Source of the DNA: SXOA01 sp051004015
GTDB taxonomy: Bacteria; Planctomycetota; Planctomycetia; Pirellulales; Pirellulaceae
Direction of reading: 5' to 3'
DNA length: 17,130 nt
NCBI GenBank assembly: GCA_051004015.1
Contig: JBPCKT010000070.1
Location: 1 to 17,130, forward strand
How positions within the stretch are numbered: position 1 is the first letter of the stretch; every line of letters starts with the position of its first letter. A model generated the notes under the pieces. That model made no database searches. It was not told the origin of the DNA and was given only the letters and a program-made list of their open reading frames with translations. A program made the position numbers and the translations under genes. Positions 1-8,080 of this stretch are shown here, one piece after another.

Positions 1-1
1 C

Positions 2-32
2 CTGAACACTGAAAACTGAACACTGAACACTT
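2..32. repeat. Tandem heptanucleotide repeat (CTGAACA)
   Basis: Four consecutive 7-bp units are visible: CTGAACA, CTGAAAA, CTGAACA, CTGAACA, followed by a partial CTT. The array begins at the window edge, so its full length upstream is unknown. It lies in non-coding DNA. Similar short CTGAAMA runs are, from memory, common in planctomycete intergenic regions; that comparison was not tested here. Confidence 0.8.
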
Positions 33-691
33 CCCGCCCCGCCCTCGCGCGGAGCTCCGCTCCTTGTTCCTCTATTATACAGAATGGCACTTCTGCCTAA
101 GTGTCTAGTACTTCCGGTGGGGTAGGCTTCCAACCTCCCCAGAACCGCCCCGTCTTCGGCTAGGTCAACCCTGGGGGGAATGCCACCGGCGGCGATGGCG
201 GCGACCAATGCCGGCGATGCCGTAGCCGAAGACAAGCGGCGCGATGGCAAGGGCGCGGCCAACTCTGCCACCCCGCCCGCTGGAGTCGGCCGGAGCGTAG
301 TTACTAGCTCGCGCTCTTTCCTTCGGCCAGGTGCAACGATCCGCGGGGCATCGCGTTCGCTTTTGAGCCAATGGCGGCCCTAGAGACTGCCAGTCAAGTG
401 GCGGCTATCCCGCCGCTGCCGACTACGACACTAGCGATGCCGGCGACGCTTTGACCGCAGAGCGGCTTCCCTGCTAGCTGTGGGGCTTTGCTATTTTAGT
501 ACTTTTGCAAATCGATAGTCTGGGAAGTATACCAACAAGGGATTTTCGCTGCTTTCACCGTTATCAATCGACTGTCTTGAAAACTGAGAAGAAAAAGGGG
601 ACGGGAGTCGTTTGGACAAGCGTGGTCGCCGCCGTTAGAAGTTCACGATGCCTAGGCGCGCTCGATCCATCGTCGGCGGAAAAGCGAGAAA
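33..691. other. Non-coding region without a recognisable gene
   Basis: Short open frames exist on both strands, but none has family resemblance, a convincing ribosome binding site, or composition like the real genes of the window. Visible structures are a 12-bp palindrome GCGGAGCTCCGC at 49-60 and an imperfect hairpin at about 116-146, where GGTGGGG-T-AGG pairs with CCTCCCC and ACC around a CTTCCAA loop. The latter resembles an intergenic palindromic element, but a second copy was not found in this window. The stretch could contain a decayed gene beyond recognition. Confidence 0.6.
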
Positions 692-720
692 AGCCAGCGG
701 GGGCTGGCTAAGTTTCTTTT
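692..720 (+). terminator. Terminator-like hairpin
   Basis: Perfect 7-bp stem AGCCAGC (692-698) and GCTGGCT (703-709) around a GGGG loop. It is followed by a T-rich stretch AAGTTTCTTTTC on the plus strand and preceded by AAAA-rich sequence, so it could act in both directions. No gene that would end here was recognised on either strand, which leaves its client unknown. It may insulate the small ORF or the blaI operon downstream from read-through. Confidence 0.5.
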
Positions 721-803
721 CTACTTTTCCGCCCCTCCCGCTACAATAGCCCCCATGAAGTACAGCCTGCGGAGGGAAGAGGCCCATCCCAACGAGGCAC
801 GGC

Positions 804-986
804 ATGACCCCGCAACAACATCGAGAGAAAGAGCTAAACAAGCTCATCCACAGCGACTTTCAAAAGCTTGTGGCAATGTACCGACATGCGATTGGAATGC
901 CGCGCGGGCCAACCCCTACGCCTACGGCGACGCTCACGGTAATGATTAAGGCCATTCTGGCGAAAGAGTTCCCCGAGAAGAAATAG
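804..986 (+). CDS. Small hypothetical protein (60 aa)
   Basis: The frame encodes a 60-residue basic protein beginning MTPQQHREKELNKLI and ending AKEFPEKK, with a Pro-Thr repeat (PTPTPTAT) in the middle and two likely amphipathic helices. No family was recognised. Support for the ATG at 804 is a GAGG Shine-Dalgarno at 794-797, six bases upstream, and a TACAAT -10-like hexamer at 742-747. An overlapping frame from the ATG at 755 has a less natural composition. No membrane segment or signal peptide is seen. It stops 161 bp before blaI on the same strand but has its own space, so it is probably not part of that operon. It could be chance; the codon pattern is plausible but the length gives little power. 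Confidence 0.45.
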   Translation: MTPQQHREKELNKLIHSDFQKLVAMYRHAIGMPRGPTPTPTATLTVMIKAILAKEFPEKK

Positions 987-1072
987 CTGGCCATCTGGAC
1001 TGTTGCCAAAGCAAATTCCAGCCGGAAAAAAGAGGTTCCCGGCGGAGTCTATTCCCCGGAAAGAAAAGGTGC

Positions 1073-1102
1073 TTGACAAAGCTCCCCGCGCCGCACTACT
1101 AT
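1073..1102 (+). promoter_or_regulatory. Sigma70-type promoter of the blaI operon
   Basis: TTGACA (1073-1078, a perfect -35) and TACTAT (1097-1102, near-consensus -10) are separated by 18 bp, about 45 bp upstream of the blaI start codon. Just downstream lies the palindrome TACGTA (1114-1119). BlaI/MecI repressors bind dyads with TACA/TGTA-like half sites and usually repress their own operon, so the -10 to +10 region is the natural place for an operator. No clean full-length dyad is visible, so the operator remains inference. Confidence 0.65.
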
Positions 1103-1147
1103 AAAACCAAATCTACGTAACCAAACTTCCTCCGCAGCAGAATCGCC

Positions 1148-1531
1148 ATGTCCCGTCCCAAAGCCAAGGAACTGACCCAGCGGGAGCTGGAAGTGATGCA
1201 TGCCTTCTGGCGGAAAGGGAAAACCACCGCCACGGAAGTCCGCGAGGAATTGGCCCGCGAAGGGCGGGACCTGGCGTACACCACGGTGGCCACGCTGGTC
1301 CGCATCCTGTGCGAAAAGGGTTTTCTGGAGCAGACGACGGAAGAACGCCCGTTCCAGTACCAGCCTCTGCGGACGTTTGACGAAGTCAGCGGCAGCATCG
1401 TGGGGGACATCATCGAGCGGGTTTTTGGGGGCAAGCGGGAGCAGATGCTCGTCCGCCTGCTGGAAGAGCGGAAACTGACCGCCAAGGAACGGGCCATGCT
1501 ACAAGACATTCTGCGGGAGAAAAAATCATGA
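1148..1531 (+). CDS. blaI: BlaI/MecI/CopY-family transcriptional repressor
   Basis: A 127-residue winged-helix repressor of normal family length. The N-terminal half has the signature pattern LTQRELEVMHAFWRKGKTTATEVREEL followed, after a short gap, by YTTVATLVRILCEKGFLEQ, which is the helix-turn-helix and wing of BlaI/MecI. The C-terminal part (FGGKREQMLVRLLEERKLTAKE) is the helical dimerisation region. In beta-lactam systems the partner BlaR1/MecR1 is an M56 metalloprotease sensor and its activation leads to repressor cleavage. Here the next gene is an M56 protein overlapping by the ATGA tetranucleotide, so the pair is translationally coupled. No strong Shine-Dalgarno is seen before this ATG. 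There is no beta-lactamase gene nearby, so the regulated target is unknown; planctomycetes carry many such pairs of unknown ligand. Confidence 0.93.
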   Translation: MSRPKAKELTQRELEVMHAFWRKGKTTATEVREELAREGRDLAYTTVATLVRILCEKGFLEQTTEERPFQYQPLRTFDEVSGSIVGDIIERVFGGKREQMLVRLLEERKLTAKERAMLQDILREKKS

Positions 1532-4500
1532 GCGGCCTCTTCGCTTCCTCTGCCTGGTGCTCTCTCCAGGTGACGCTCGTCGCCTTGCTCGCCTGGCTCC
1601 TGTGCGCTCTGGCCCGGCGCATGTCCGCCAGCCATGCCGCCGCCTTGCCGGCAACCGCGCTGGCGGCGGTCATCGTGCTCACCGCTCTGGCGTTTGTCCC
1701 CTGGCCGCGAAGCTGGAGCTATGGGCCGGAGCTGACCTGGCAACCGGAGACGCAGCCGAGCCACGAGGTCAATGCGAAGGCGTTGCCCGACGAGCAACCC
1801 TTGCTGGAGCAACATCCGCCCGTCCCGGCGGGTGCGAGTGCGGAGACGACGGTGGTCGTTCCCACCGAGGAAGCGGAGATTCCTGATGTCCGTCCGGAAA
1901 GTGTCGACTCCGCCAATAGCTTGCTTGCAGTTCCCCCCGTGAGTGAATCCCTTCCATCGTCGTCCCCAGTAACCGCGCCCCCCTCCCCTCCCCTGCCCCG
2001 CGCCTGGCCGTGGCAAACTATCCTCCTATCGCTTCTCGCGATTGGCGCTGCGGCGGGACTGTTGCAACTCCTGGCGGGCCTGATCGCCGCGCAGTCGTAT
2101 CGCCGCAAGAGTTCTCTGGTTGAAGACAAGGGACTGCATGAATTGGCCGACGTGCTCTGCGCCCAGCTTCGCTGCCGAGCGCGTGTCGAGTTGCGGGAGA
2201 CCTCCGCGCTCGCCACCGCGGCCACCATCGGCTGGAGAAAGCCGCTGGTGCTGTTGCCGCTGGAATGGCGGGACTGGACGGCGGAGCAATTGCGGGCGGT
2301 GCTGGCCCATGAGATTGCCCACATTGCCCGAAATGATTTTCTGGCCTGCGTCCTCGCCCAGGCGAGTCTGGCCCTGCACTTCTACCATCCGCTCGTCCAC
2401 TGGCTGGTCCGCCGGCTCCGCCTGGAGCAGGAATTGGCAGCCGATGCCGCCGCCGCCATGGCGACCGGGGGACGAGCCGCCTATCTCCAATCTTTGGCGG
2501 AGCTCGCGCTGCGTCAATCCGAACGTCCGTTGGGCTGGCCGGCCCGCACTTTTCTGCCGACCCGGGGTACTTTCATGAGGAGAATCGAGATGCTCAGAGA
2601 TGCGAAGAACCTGCCGGCCGGCGAGTCCCGCTGGCTCACCTGGCCGCGGCGCGTGGCGGTGCTACTGCTCATCATTGGCGCTGCGGCCGTTGCCGGCCTG
2701 CGGGGAGGCGCTCCACCGGCGGAGGTCGCCCAAGCGCAGGACCAGCCGAAGCCCAAGGCCGAAGCCAAGAATCCCCTGCCGGACTCAGGCGAAGTGAGCC
2801 TGGCACAATTGCCCAATGACACACTGGCCGTCGTTGCCATCCGTATTCCCGCGCTACTGAGGAATCCTGAAACGGCGGAAGTACTGCGAAAGCTCGACCA
2901 GCGCACCGCCGCCAGCAAGGCTGCTTTGCCGCTGGAGCAGATTTCTCAAATCTCGCTGGTCCTCCGCGCCGACGAGCCCATTCACCGGTCGGAACCGGTG
3001 GTGATTGTCGAAGCCGCCGAGGGTGTCGATTTTTCGCAAGCCTTCGTCATCGCCGGCGATCAGCAGGAAAAGATTGCGGAAGTCAAGGAAGCAGACCTCC
3101 AAGAGGACCATGATCAACCCACACTGGTCTATTTACGCCTGGGGGAGCAAGCCGCCGCTTTTGGAGGCCGGAGGATGCTGGCCGGTTTTGTTTCGGCAAA
3201 GCGTGGCAATCCGGCGCTCGCCGGCGGCGAAGGCTGGAAGAAGATCTCCTCCCGGCCACTCGTGGTCGGCCTCGACATGATGGCCGTCCGCAAGCTGGCT
3301 CCGCCGGGTGACGGCCCCCTCAAGCTGTTCGGGATGAGCCCCCTGTGGGATGAGACCGAATCGATCGCGGCGGGAATCATGCTGGACAAGAAGGCGGACA
3401 TTCTCGTCGTCGGGGAGTGCCTGGGAGAAAAGGGAGCGAGTCAGGTCAAGGAGACCGCCGACGCCGGCGCCATCATGGTCCGCAACATGCTTCGCGAGGT
3501 CCGCGCGGCCCGCCTCAAGCAGGCGGCGGACAACATCGGCGCTCGCACCCTGGCGGAGCCCGAGTTCGCCCAGCTCCTCTACGATGCCGCCGACAAGGCC
3601 CTTTCCAATGTGAGAGTGGAGCAAAAGGAAACGCTCGTCACCGCTCAGGCGAGCGTGGACCTGAGGGGGCGAGTTGGTGCTCTCAGCGCTCTGGTTCCCA
3701 ACTTCGACGTGATGCGAGTCAACGGCCGCCGGGCACAGTCGGCCAACAACATCAAGCAGATCATGCTGGCGATGCACCTCTATCACGACACTTACAGGCA
3801 TTTCCCCTCGGCCGTGATCTACGGCCGAGATGGCCAGGGGAAAGTACCCCATAGCTGGCGGGTGGAGCTGCTGCCGTTCCTGGAGCAGGACGCGCTCTAC
3901 AAGGCATACCAGTTTGACGAGCCCTGGGACAGTGAAGCCAACAAGAAGGTTCTGGCCCAGATGCCGGCCGTGTTCCGCGATCCGTCGGCGGACCCGAAGT
4001 CGACCAGCTCGGCTTACTTTGTGATGGTTGGGAAGGTCAAAGAGATGAAGAAGGGGGACGAAGGCGGCGGCGCGGGAGCGCCTGGCGCAGCGGCGCCTCC
4101 TGGGCGTCTAGGTGAAGGCGCTGCTGGTGGTGCAGCGCCGCCTGCCGGAGCACCGGGCGCACCGCCTCTCGCGGACGCCCCCCCTCCCGCTGGCGGGGTC
4201 GTGGTCGATACGAGCCTTCCCACGGCCTTTAGCAAGAGGGACGGCATCCGCTTCCAGGAGATCTTGGACGGCACTTCCAACACGATTTGCATCGTCGAGG
4301 CCAAGCGAGACATTCCTTGGACCAAGCCGGAGGACATCGCTTACGACCCAAAGGGGAAAGCGCCGAAGCTCGGAGGGTTCTATGAGGATGGCTTTCATGT
4401 CGGCGTTTGCGACGGCCAGGCGCGGTTCCAGCCGGGGAACATCAGCGAGGACGCACTGCGGGCGTACCTGAGTCCAGCGGCAGGGGATCAGATGGCTCCT

Positions 4501-4569
4501 CAAAAGCCCAATCCCGGGCTGGAACTGAAGGTGAATCCCCTGGAAAAGGCCAAACCCCGCAGTAGATAG
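1528..4569 (+). CDS. M56 (BlaR1-type) metallopeptidase fused to a C-terminal DUF1559 domain
   Basis: A 1013-residue membrane protein. Two N-terminal transmembrane segments (about 10-30 and 38-56) are followed by a Pro/Glu-rich loop (about 60-155), a third segment near 165-187, and the M56 zinc-protease domain with HEIAH at 261-265 and the glutamate-containing ELAAD at 302-306. This predicts a cytoplasmic-side gluzincin-type active site as in BlaR1. A fourth segment (376-391) leads to a large region that is probably extracytoplasmic. Instead of a penicillin-binding sensor, residues about 405-725 form an uncharacterised domain. Residues about 732-995 resemble DUF1559, with NNIKQIMLAMHLYHDTYRHFP, LLPFLEQDALYKAY, ILDGTSNTI and FHVGVCDGQARF, interrupted by a Gly/Ala/Pro-rich insert (843-891). 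The start overlaps the blaI stop (ATGA). Inference: a transmembrane sensor controlling the upstream repressor, ligand unknown. Confidence 0.88.
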   Translation: MSGLFASSAWCSLQVTLVALLAWLLCALARRMSASHAAALPATALAAVIVLTALAFVPWPRSWSYGPELTWQPETQPSHEVNAKALPDEQPLLEQHPPVPAGASAETTVVVPTEEAEIPDVRPESVDSANSLLAVPPVSESLPSSSPVTAPPSPPLPRAWPWQTILLSLLAIGAAAGLLQLLAGLIAAQSYRRKSSLVEDKGLHELADVLCAQLRCRARVELRETSALATAATIGWRKPLVLLPLEWRDWTAEQLRAVLAHEIAHIARNDFLACVLAQASLALHFYHPLVHWLVRRLRLEQELAADAAAAMATGGRAAYLQSLAELALRQSERPLGWPARTFLPTRGTFMRRIEMLRDAKNLPAGESRWLTWPRRVAVLLLIIGAAAVAGLRGGAPPAEVAQAQDQPKPKAEAKNPLPDSGEVSLAQLPNDTLAVVAIRIPALLRNPETAEVLRKLDQRTAASKAALPLEQISQISLVLRADEPIHRSEPVVIVEAAEGVDFSQAFVIAGDQQEKIAEVKEADLQEDHDQPTLVYLRLGEQAAAFGGRRMLAGFVSAKRGNPALAGGEGWKKISSRPLVVGLDMMAVRKLAPPGDGPLKLFGMSPLWDETESIAAGIMLDKKADILVVGECLGEKGASQVKETADAGAIMVRNMLREVRAARLKQAADNIGARTLAEPEFAQLLYDAADKALSNVRVEQKETLVTAQASVDLRGRVGALSALVPNFDVMRVNGRRAQSANNIKQIMLAMHLYHDTYRHFPSAVIYGRDGQGKVPHSWRVELLPFLEQDALYKAYQFDEPWDSEANKKVLAQMPAVFRDPSADPKSTSSAYFVMVGKVKEMKKGDEGGGAGAPGAAAPPGRLGEGAAGGAAPPAGAPGAPPLADAPPPAGGVVVDTSLPTAFSKRDGIRFQEILDGTSNTICIVEAKRDIPWTKPEDIAYDPKGKAPKLGGFYEDGFHVGVCDGQARFQPGNISEDALRAYLSPAAGDQMAPQKPNPGLELKVNPLEKAKPRSR

Positions 4570-4617
4570 ACCTTCAAGGAACATCGCCTCGGCCCGGCCA
4601 GGCCGGGCGAAGAGTTG

Positions 4618-4673
4618 CAGCGGCTGGAAGATTCGCCACTCGGTCGGCGCGAATCTCCAGCCGCTGGCGTTTT
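4618..4673 (+). terminator. Long hairpin with T-tract after the blaI-M56 operon
   Basis: Left arm 4618-4636 (CAGCGGCTGGAAGATTCGC) pairs with right arm 4649-4666 over 18 bp with one bulged A; the loop is 12 nt. The stem is followed by GCGTTTT (T-run 4670-4673). It sits about 50 bp after the M56 stop and upstream of the oxidoreductase gene, as expected for a rho-independent terminator. A second palindrome, GCCCGGCC-A-GGCCGGGC (4592-4608), stands directly upstream. The T-run is short, so efficiency is uncertain; it could instead be a repeat element. Confidence 0.6.
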
Positions 4674-4755
4674 CCCTGGGCGTGCTTGTGTTTGCCTCGT
4701 GCAGAGCGCAAAATCGCCGCACTCCCTTTGTTTTCCTCCTCTCCAGGAACAGGCC

Positions 4756-6126
4756 ATGCCCCGCACCTCCCGCCGCAAGTTTCTCGCCGCCTCTGCCGCA
4801 GCCGCTGCTTCGAGCGCCTTCTCCTTCACCATTGTCCCCCGTCACGTCCTCGGCGGCCCCGGTCAGACGCCCCCCAGCGAACGAGTCAACATTGGCGGCA
4901 TCGGCGCGGGAGGCATGGGAGGCGGAGATATCTCCACCGTCGCCAAGCTCGGCGCGAATGTCGTCGCGCTTTGCGACGTCGATGAGCAACGAGGGGCGGG
5001 GCTGTTCAATGCCTTTCCCAAGGCCAAGCGGTACAAGGATTTCCGCGAGCTCATCGACAAGGAAGCCAAAAACATCGACGCCGTCACCGTCGGCACGCCG
5101 GACCACATCCACGCCGTCGCCTCCATGGCCGCCATTAAAGCCGGCAAGCACGTCTATTGTCAGAAGCCGCTCACGCATACCATTGTCGAGGCCCGCGAAC
5201 TAACCAAAGCCGCGGCGAAGGCGAAGGTGATGACTTCGATGGGGAACCAAGGGCACGCCAGCGAAGGCTCGCGGCTGACGAACGAATGGATTCAAGCCGG
5301 CGTCATCGGCGAAGTCCGCGAGGTACACGCCTGGTCCGATCGCGCCGGGCGGCTGTGGAAGCAAGGGCTGGGGCGGCCGGCTGATTCGCCGCCGGTCCCC
5401 AAGACGCTCGACTGGGACCTGTGGCTCGGTCCGGTGCAGGAGCGGCCGTACAACCCGGCCTATTGCCCGTTCAGTTGGCGCGGCTGGTGGGATTTCGGGA
5501 CCGGCGCGATGGGGGACATGGGATGCCACATCGTCGACCACCCGGTCTGGGCGCTGAACCTCGGCGCACCGACCTCGGTCGAGTCTCGCATCACGCACGA
5601 CGGCTCGTTTCTGGAAGGGAACAAGCCCAACGACGAGATGTTCCCGATCGCCGCCATCATCTACTACGACTTTCCCGCTCGGGGCAATCTGCCGCCGGTG
5701 CGGATGACCTGGTACGACGGCGGCCTGATGCCCCCTGCCCCGCCGGAGCTTCCCCGCGGCCAGAAGCTGCCGGACAACGGCGTGCTGTACATCGGCAGCA
5801 AGGGGAAGATGTACCACGGCAGCCACGGGGGCATGCCGCAGCTCTTGCCGGGCGAGCTTCACGAAGCCGCCAAGGCAGTCCCCAAAACGATGGAGCGCTC
5901 TCCGGGGCATTACGAGGAATGGGTGCAAGCCTGCCGCGGCGGCAAGACGCCGGTCGCCAATTTCAACTACTCCGGCCCGATGACCGAAATCGTGCTGCTT
6001 GGCGTCCTCTCCTTGCGAGCCCCCGGCATTCGCCTGGAATGGGACAGCGAAAATATGAAAATCAAGAACGCCCCCGAGTTCAACCAGTTTACGCACATCG
6101 AATATCGCAAGGGATACTCCCTATGA
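4756..6126 (+). CDS. Tat-exported Gfo/Idh/MocA-family oxidoreductase
   Basis: A 456-residue NAD(P)-dependent oxidoreductase. The N-terminus carries a twin-arginine signal (SRRKFLAA at 5-12, then an Ala-rich hydrophobic stretch), so the enzyme is probably folded in the cytoplasm with its cofactor and exported. The Rossmann fingerprint GGIGAGGMGGGD begins near residue 47. QKP at 136-138 replaces the usual EKP that contacts the nicotinamide. The GDMGCH segment (Asp254, His258) fits the family's catalytic region. I chose the ATG at 4756 because it opens the Tat signal and has AGGA about 8 bases upstream; the open frame reaches back to 4615 through the hairpin. The stop overlaps the next start (ATGA), coupling it to the DUF1080 gene. 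Such pairs are thought to oxidise sugars or glycosides to 3-keto forms before cleavage. The substrate here cannot be told. Confidence 0.9.
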   Translation: MPRTSRRKFLAASAAAAASSAFSFTIVPRHVLGGPGQTPPSERVNIGGIGAGGMGGGDISTVAKLGANVVALCDVDEQRGAGLFNAFPKAKRYKDFRELIDKEAKNIDAVTVGTPDHIHAVASMAAIKAGKHVYCQKPLTHTIVEARELTKAAAKAKVMTSMGNQGHASEGSRLTNEWIQAGVIGEVREVHAWSDRAGRLWKQGLGRPADSPPVPKTLDWDLWLGPVQERPYNPAYCPFSWRGWWDFGTGAMGDMGCHIVDHPVWALNLGAPTSVESRITHDGSFLEGNKPNDEMFPIAAIIYYDFPARGNLPPVRMTWYDGGLMPPAPPELPRGQKLPDNGVLYIGSKGKMYHGSHGGMPQLLPGELHEAAKAVPKTMERSPGHYEEWVQACRGGKTPVANFNYSGPMTEIVLLGVLSLRAPGIRLEWDSENMKIKNAPEFNQFTHIEYRKGYSL

Positions 6127-6827
6127 ACGTGAAGACCATCTGCTCGCTCGCGACATCGCTTCTGCTTTTTGCGATTGCCGCCGCTCCCCTCCCCGCTGCC
6201 GACAACGAGCTGACCGACCAGGAAAAGAGTGACGGCTGGGTCCTCCTCTTCGACGGCAAATCGACCAGCGGCTGGATGAGCATCAAGGAAAAGCCGCTGC
6301 CGGAGAAGAATGTGCAAGAAGGGGCCCTCAATCCTCACCCCTGCGAATACATGCTGGTTCACGCTAAGGACTGGGAGAACTTCCGGCTGGAGATGGACTT
6401 CAAAATCAGCAAGAAGTGCAACAGCGGCATCTTCATCCGCACCTTCCCGCTCAAACCGCGGGAGGGGAGGGATATCGGCTATAACGGCATCGAAGTCGCC
6501 GTGGATGACACCACCGCCGCCGGCCTGCACGACACGGGGGCGCTCTATGACCTGGTTCCGCCCAAGAAGAACGCGATGAAGCCCGCGGGGGATTGGAACC
6601 ACATCGTCGTCACCTGCGACAAAAACCTGATTGACATCGAGCTCAACGGCGAGAAAGTGACGCACTTGGACCTGGACCAATGGCCCGAGAAGAACAAACG
6701 GGCCGACGGCACGCCGCACAAGTTCGACGTCGCCTACAAGGACCATCCCCGCCACGGCTACGTTGGCTTGCAAGACCACGGCGGCGACTGCTGGTACAAG
6801 AACATCAAGCTAAGGCCGCTGAAGTAA
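6123..6827 (+). CDS. DUF1080 (3-keto-disaccharide hydrolase family) secreted protein
   Basis: A 234-residue protein with a Sec-type signal peptide (MNVKTICSLATSLLLFAIAAAPLPAA, cleavage near residue 26) followed by one DUF1080 domain. This is a concanavalin-like jelly-roll with the typical motifs GWVLLFDGKSTSGWM, NSGIFIRT, YNGIEVAVDD, GDWNHIVVTCD and GYVGLQDHG. Pfam names the family 3-keto-disaccharide hydrolase; members act on 3-oxidised glycosides made by Gfo/Idh/MocA enzymes. Its ATG at 6123 overlaps the stop of the upstream oxidoreductase, which argues for translation from one mRNA and for a shared pathway in the envelope. The same open frame extends far upstream but only as an out-of-frame shadow of the oxidoreductase. 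The length is normal for a single-domain member. Confidence 0.9.
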   Translation: MNVKTICSLATSLLLFAIAAAPLPAADNELTDQEKSDGWVLLFDGKSTSGWMSIKEKPLPEKNVQEGALNPHPCEYMLVHAKDWENFRLEMDFKISKKCNSGIFIRTFPLKPREGRDIGYNGIEVAVDDTTAAGLHDTGALYDLVPPKKNAMKPAGDWNHIVVTCDKNLIDIELNGEKVTHLDLDQWPEKNKRADGTPHKFDVAYKDHPRHGYVGLQDHGGDCWYKNIKLRPLK

Positions 6828-6877
6828 GAAGTAAGCCGTCCGCGCTCTCGCGCATCATTCCACGGACAACGCAGCGA

Positions 6878-8080
6878 TTACGAAGAGAGTGCCGCGTCGG
6901 CTGAAACTGCCTCCGCCGCCTCGGGCAGGCAGACTCCCACGGTACGCGTCACTTCGCGCAGCTCTTCATAGGTGTAGTGGGGGGAGCGGTCGGAAAGCCT
7001 CCGCTTGATGGCCTTGATTTCCGGCAGGGCGGCATTGAAAGCCGCGAAAACCTGGGGGTCAAAATGGCTGCCAACGCCGTCCCGCACAATCTCCATCGAT
7101 TTCTCGTGGGAGAAGGCCGGCTTGTAGGGGCGATGGGAAGTAAGCGCGTCGTAGACATCGGCCAGAGTAACGATTCGCGCCTCGATGGGGATCGCTTCCC
7201 CCGCCAGGCCACCGGGATATCCCTTTCCATTCCACTTCTCATGATGCGTCAAAGCGATCACGCTCGCCATTTCGAGCAGCGGGTCTTTATAGGACGCCGG
7301 CCCGGAACGGTGTGAGCCACGGAGCACTTGCGTGGCCCGGCATTCGTCGCTGAGGATTTTGGCCCCAATAACGCAATGCTGTTTCATGATCTCCCATTCG
7401 TCGGGAGACAGCTTGCCAGGCTTCAGGAGAATGGAGTCGGAGATGCCGATCTTGCCGATGTCGTGCAGCGGCGCGGTGACGAACAGCCGCTCGACGAACT
7501 CCTTGTCGAGCCCCATCTTTTCGCCGATGACCCGGCTGAATGACGCCACGCGGATCACATGGTTGCCGGTTTCCTCGTCGCGGAACTCAGCCGCCTTGGC
7601 GAGCCGCCAGATAACTTCCAAACGAACCTGGCTCAATTCGCGAGAGCGCTGCTGTACCCTCTGCTCCAGGACCGCATTGTTTTGTTTGAGCTCGTCGTGG
7701 TACTGCTTGAGGCGCAGCGAGCTGGCGATGCGGGCCACCAGATCGTCGGGGTCGGTCGGCTTGGTGAGGAGGTCGGTGGCTCCCAATTCCAAGGAAATGC
7801 GCCGCAGGCTGCCGTCTTGCAGCCCGGTCAAGATGATGACCGGGATGTCCTTGGTGAAATCGTTCTCTTTGAGTCGCCCCAGAAAAAGCAATCCGTCCAT
7901 CCCAGGCATGCTGATGTCCGAGACGATCGTGTCCACTCCGGTGGTGGAGAGGTACTCGAGTGCCTGGCGCGGGCAGACAAAGGTCTGCACGGTCCAGTCC
8001 GGCCGGCGAGAAACCAATACCCGCTGCAGCGACTCGAGCACGAGCGGTTCGTCGTCCACAAACACAATGACTGGTTTCAT
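6878..8080 (-). CDS. Response regulator with HD-GYP phosphodiesterase domain
   Basis: A 400-residue two-domain protein. The receiver domain (about 3-120) has the acidic pocket Asp9/Asp10, phosphoacceptor Asp55 (VSDISMPGMDG), Thr85 and Lys107. A predicted coiled coil (about 125-155) links it to a complete HD-GYP domain with HDIGKIG (206-212), HHEKWNGKGYPGG (279-291) and LADVYDALTSHRPYK. HD-GYP enzymes hydrolyse c-di-GMP to pGpG or GMP, so phosphorylation by an unidentified histidine kinase probably controls c-di-GMP level. The start at 8080 is preferred because the receiver strand begins right after it (MKPVIVFVDDEP); an in-frame ATG at 8173 would add 31 residues unlike the family. No strong Shine-Dalgarno is visible. 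It is convergent with the DUF1080 gene (50 bp gap) and appears monocistronic; no kinase gene is adjacent. Confidence 0.93.
   Translation of the reverse strand: MKPVIVFVDDEPLVLESLQRVLVSRRPDWTVQTFVCPRQALEYLSTTGVDTIVSDISMPGMDGLLFLGRLKENDFTKDIPVIILTGLQDGSLRRISLELGATDLLTKPTDPDDLVARIASSLRLKQYHDELKQNNAVLEQRVQQRSRELSQVRLEVIWRLAKAAEFRDEETGNHVIRVASFSRVIGEKMGLDKEFVERLFVTAPLHDIGKIGISDSILLKPGKLSPDEWEIMKQHCVIGAKILSDECRATQVLRGSHRSGPASYKDPLLEMASVIALTHHEKWNGKGYPGGLAGEAIPIEARIVTLADVYDALTSHRPYKPAFSHEKSMEIVRDGVGSHFDPQVFAAFNAALPEIKAIKRRLSDRSPHYTYEELREVTRTVGVCLPEAAEAVSADAALSS

Noticed and set aside
1..803. Possible CRISPR array or IS remnant in the left non-coding region
   Set aside because: The heptamer repeats have no spacers, and no transposase-like motif or terminal inverted repeat was found.
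1099..2016. Minus-strand open frame of 305 codons opposite blaI and the M56 gene
   Set aside because: It is Arg/Gly-rich shadow coding caused by high GC; the plus strand carries clear BlaI and M56 domains over the same bases.
4615..4755. Upstream extension of the oxidoreductase frame from an ATG at 4615
   Set aside because: It would translate the hairpin at 4618-4666 and bury the Tat signal; the ATG at 4756 has a ribosome binding site and starts the signal.
5421..6122. Upstream extension of the DUF1080 frame, giving a 468-codon open frame
   Set aside because: The extension is an Arg-rich shadow of the oxidoreductase; the signal peptide and ATGA overlap fix the true start at 6123.
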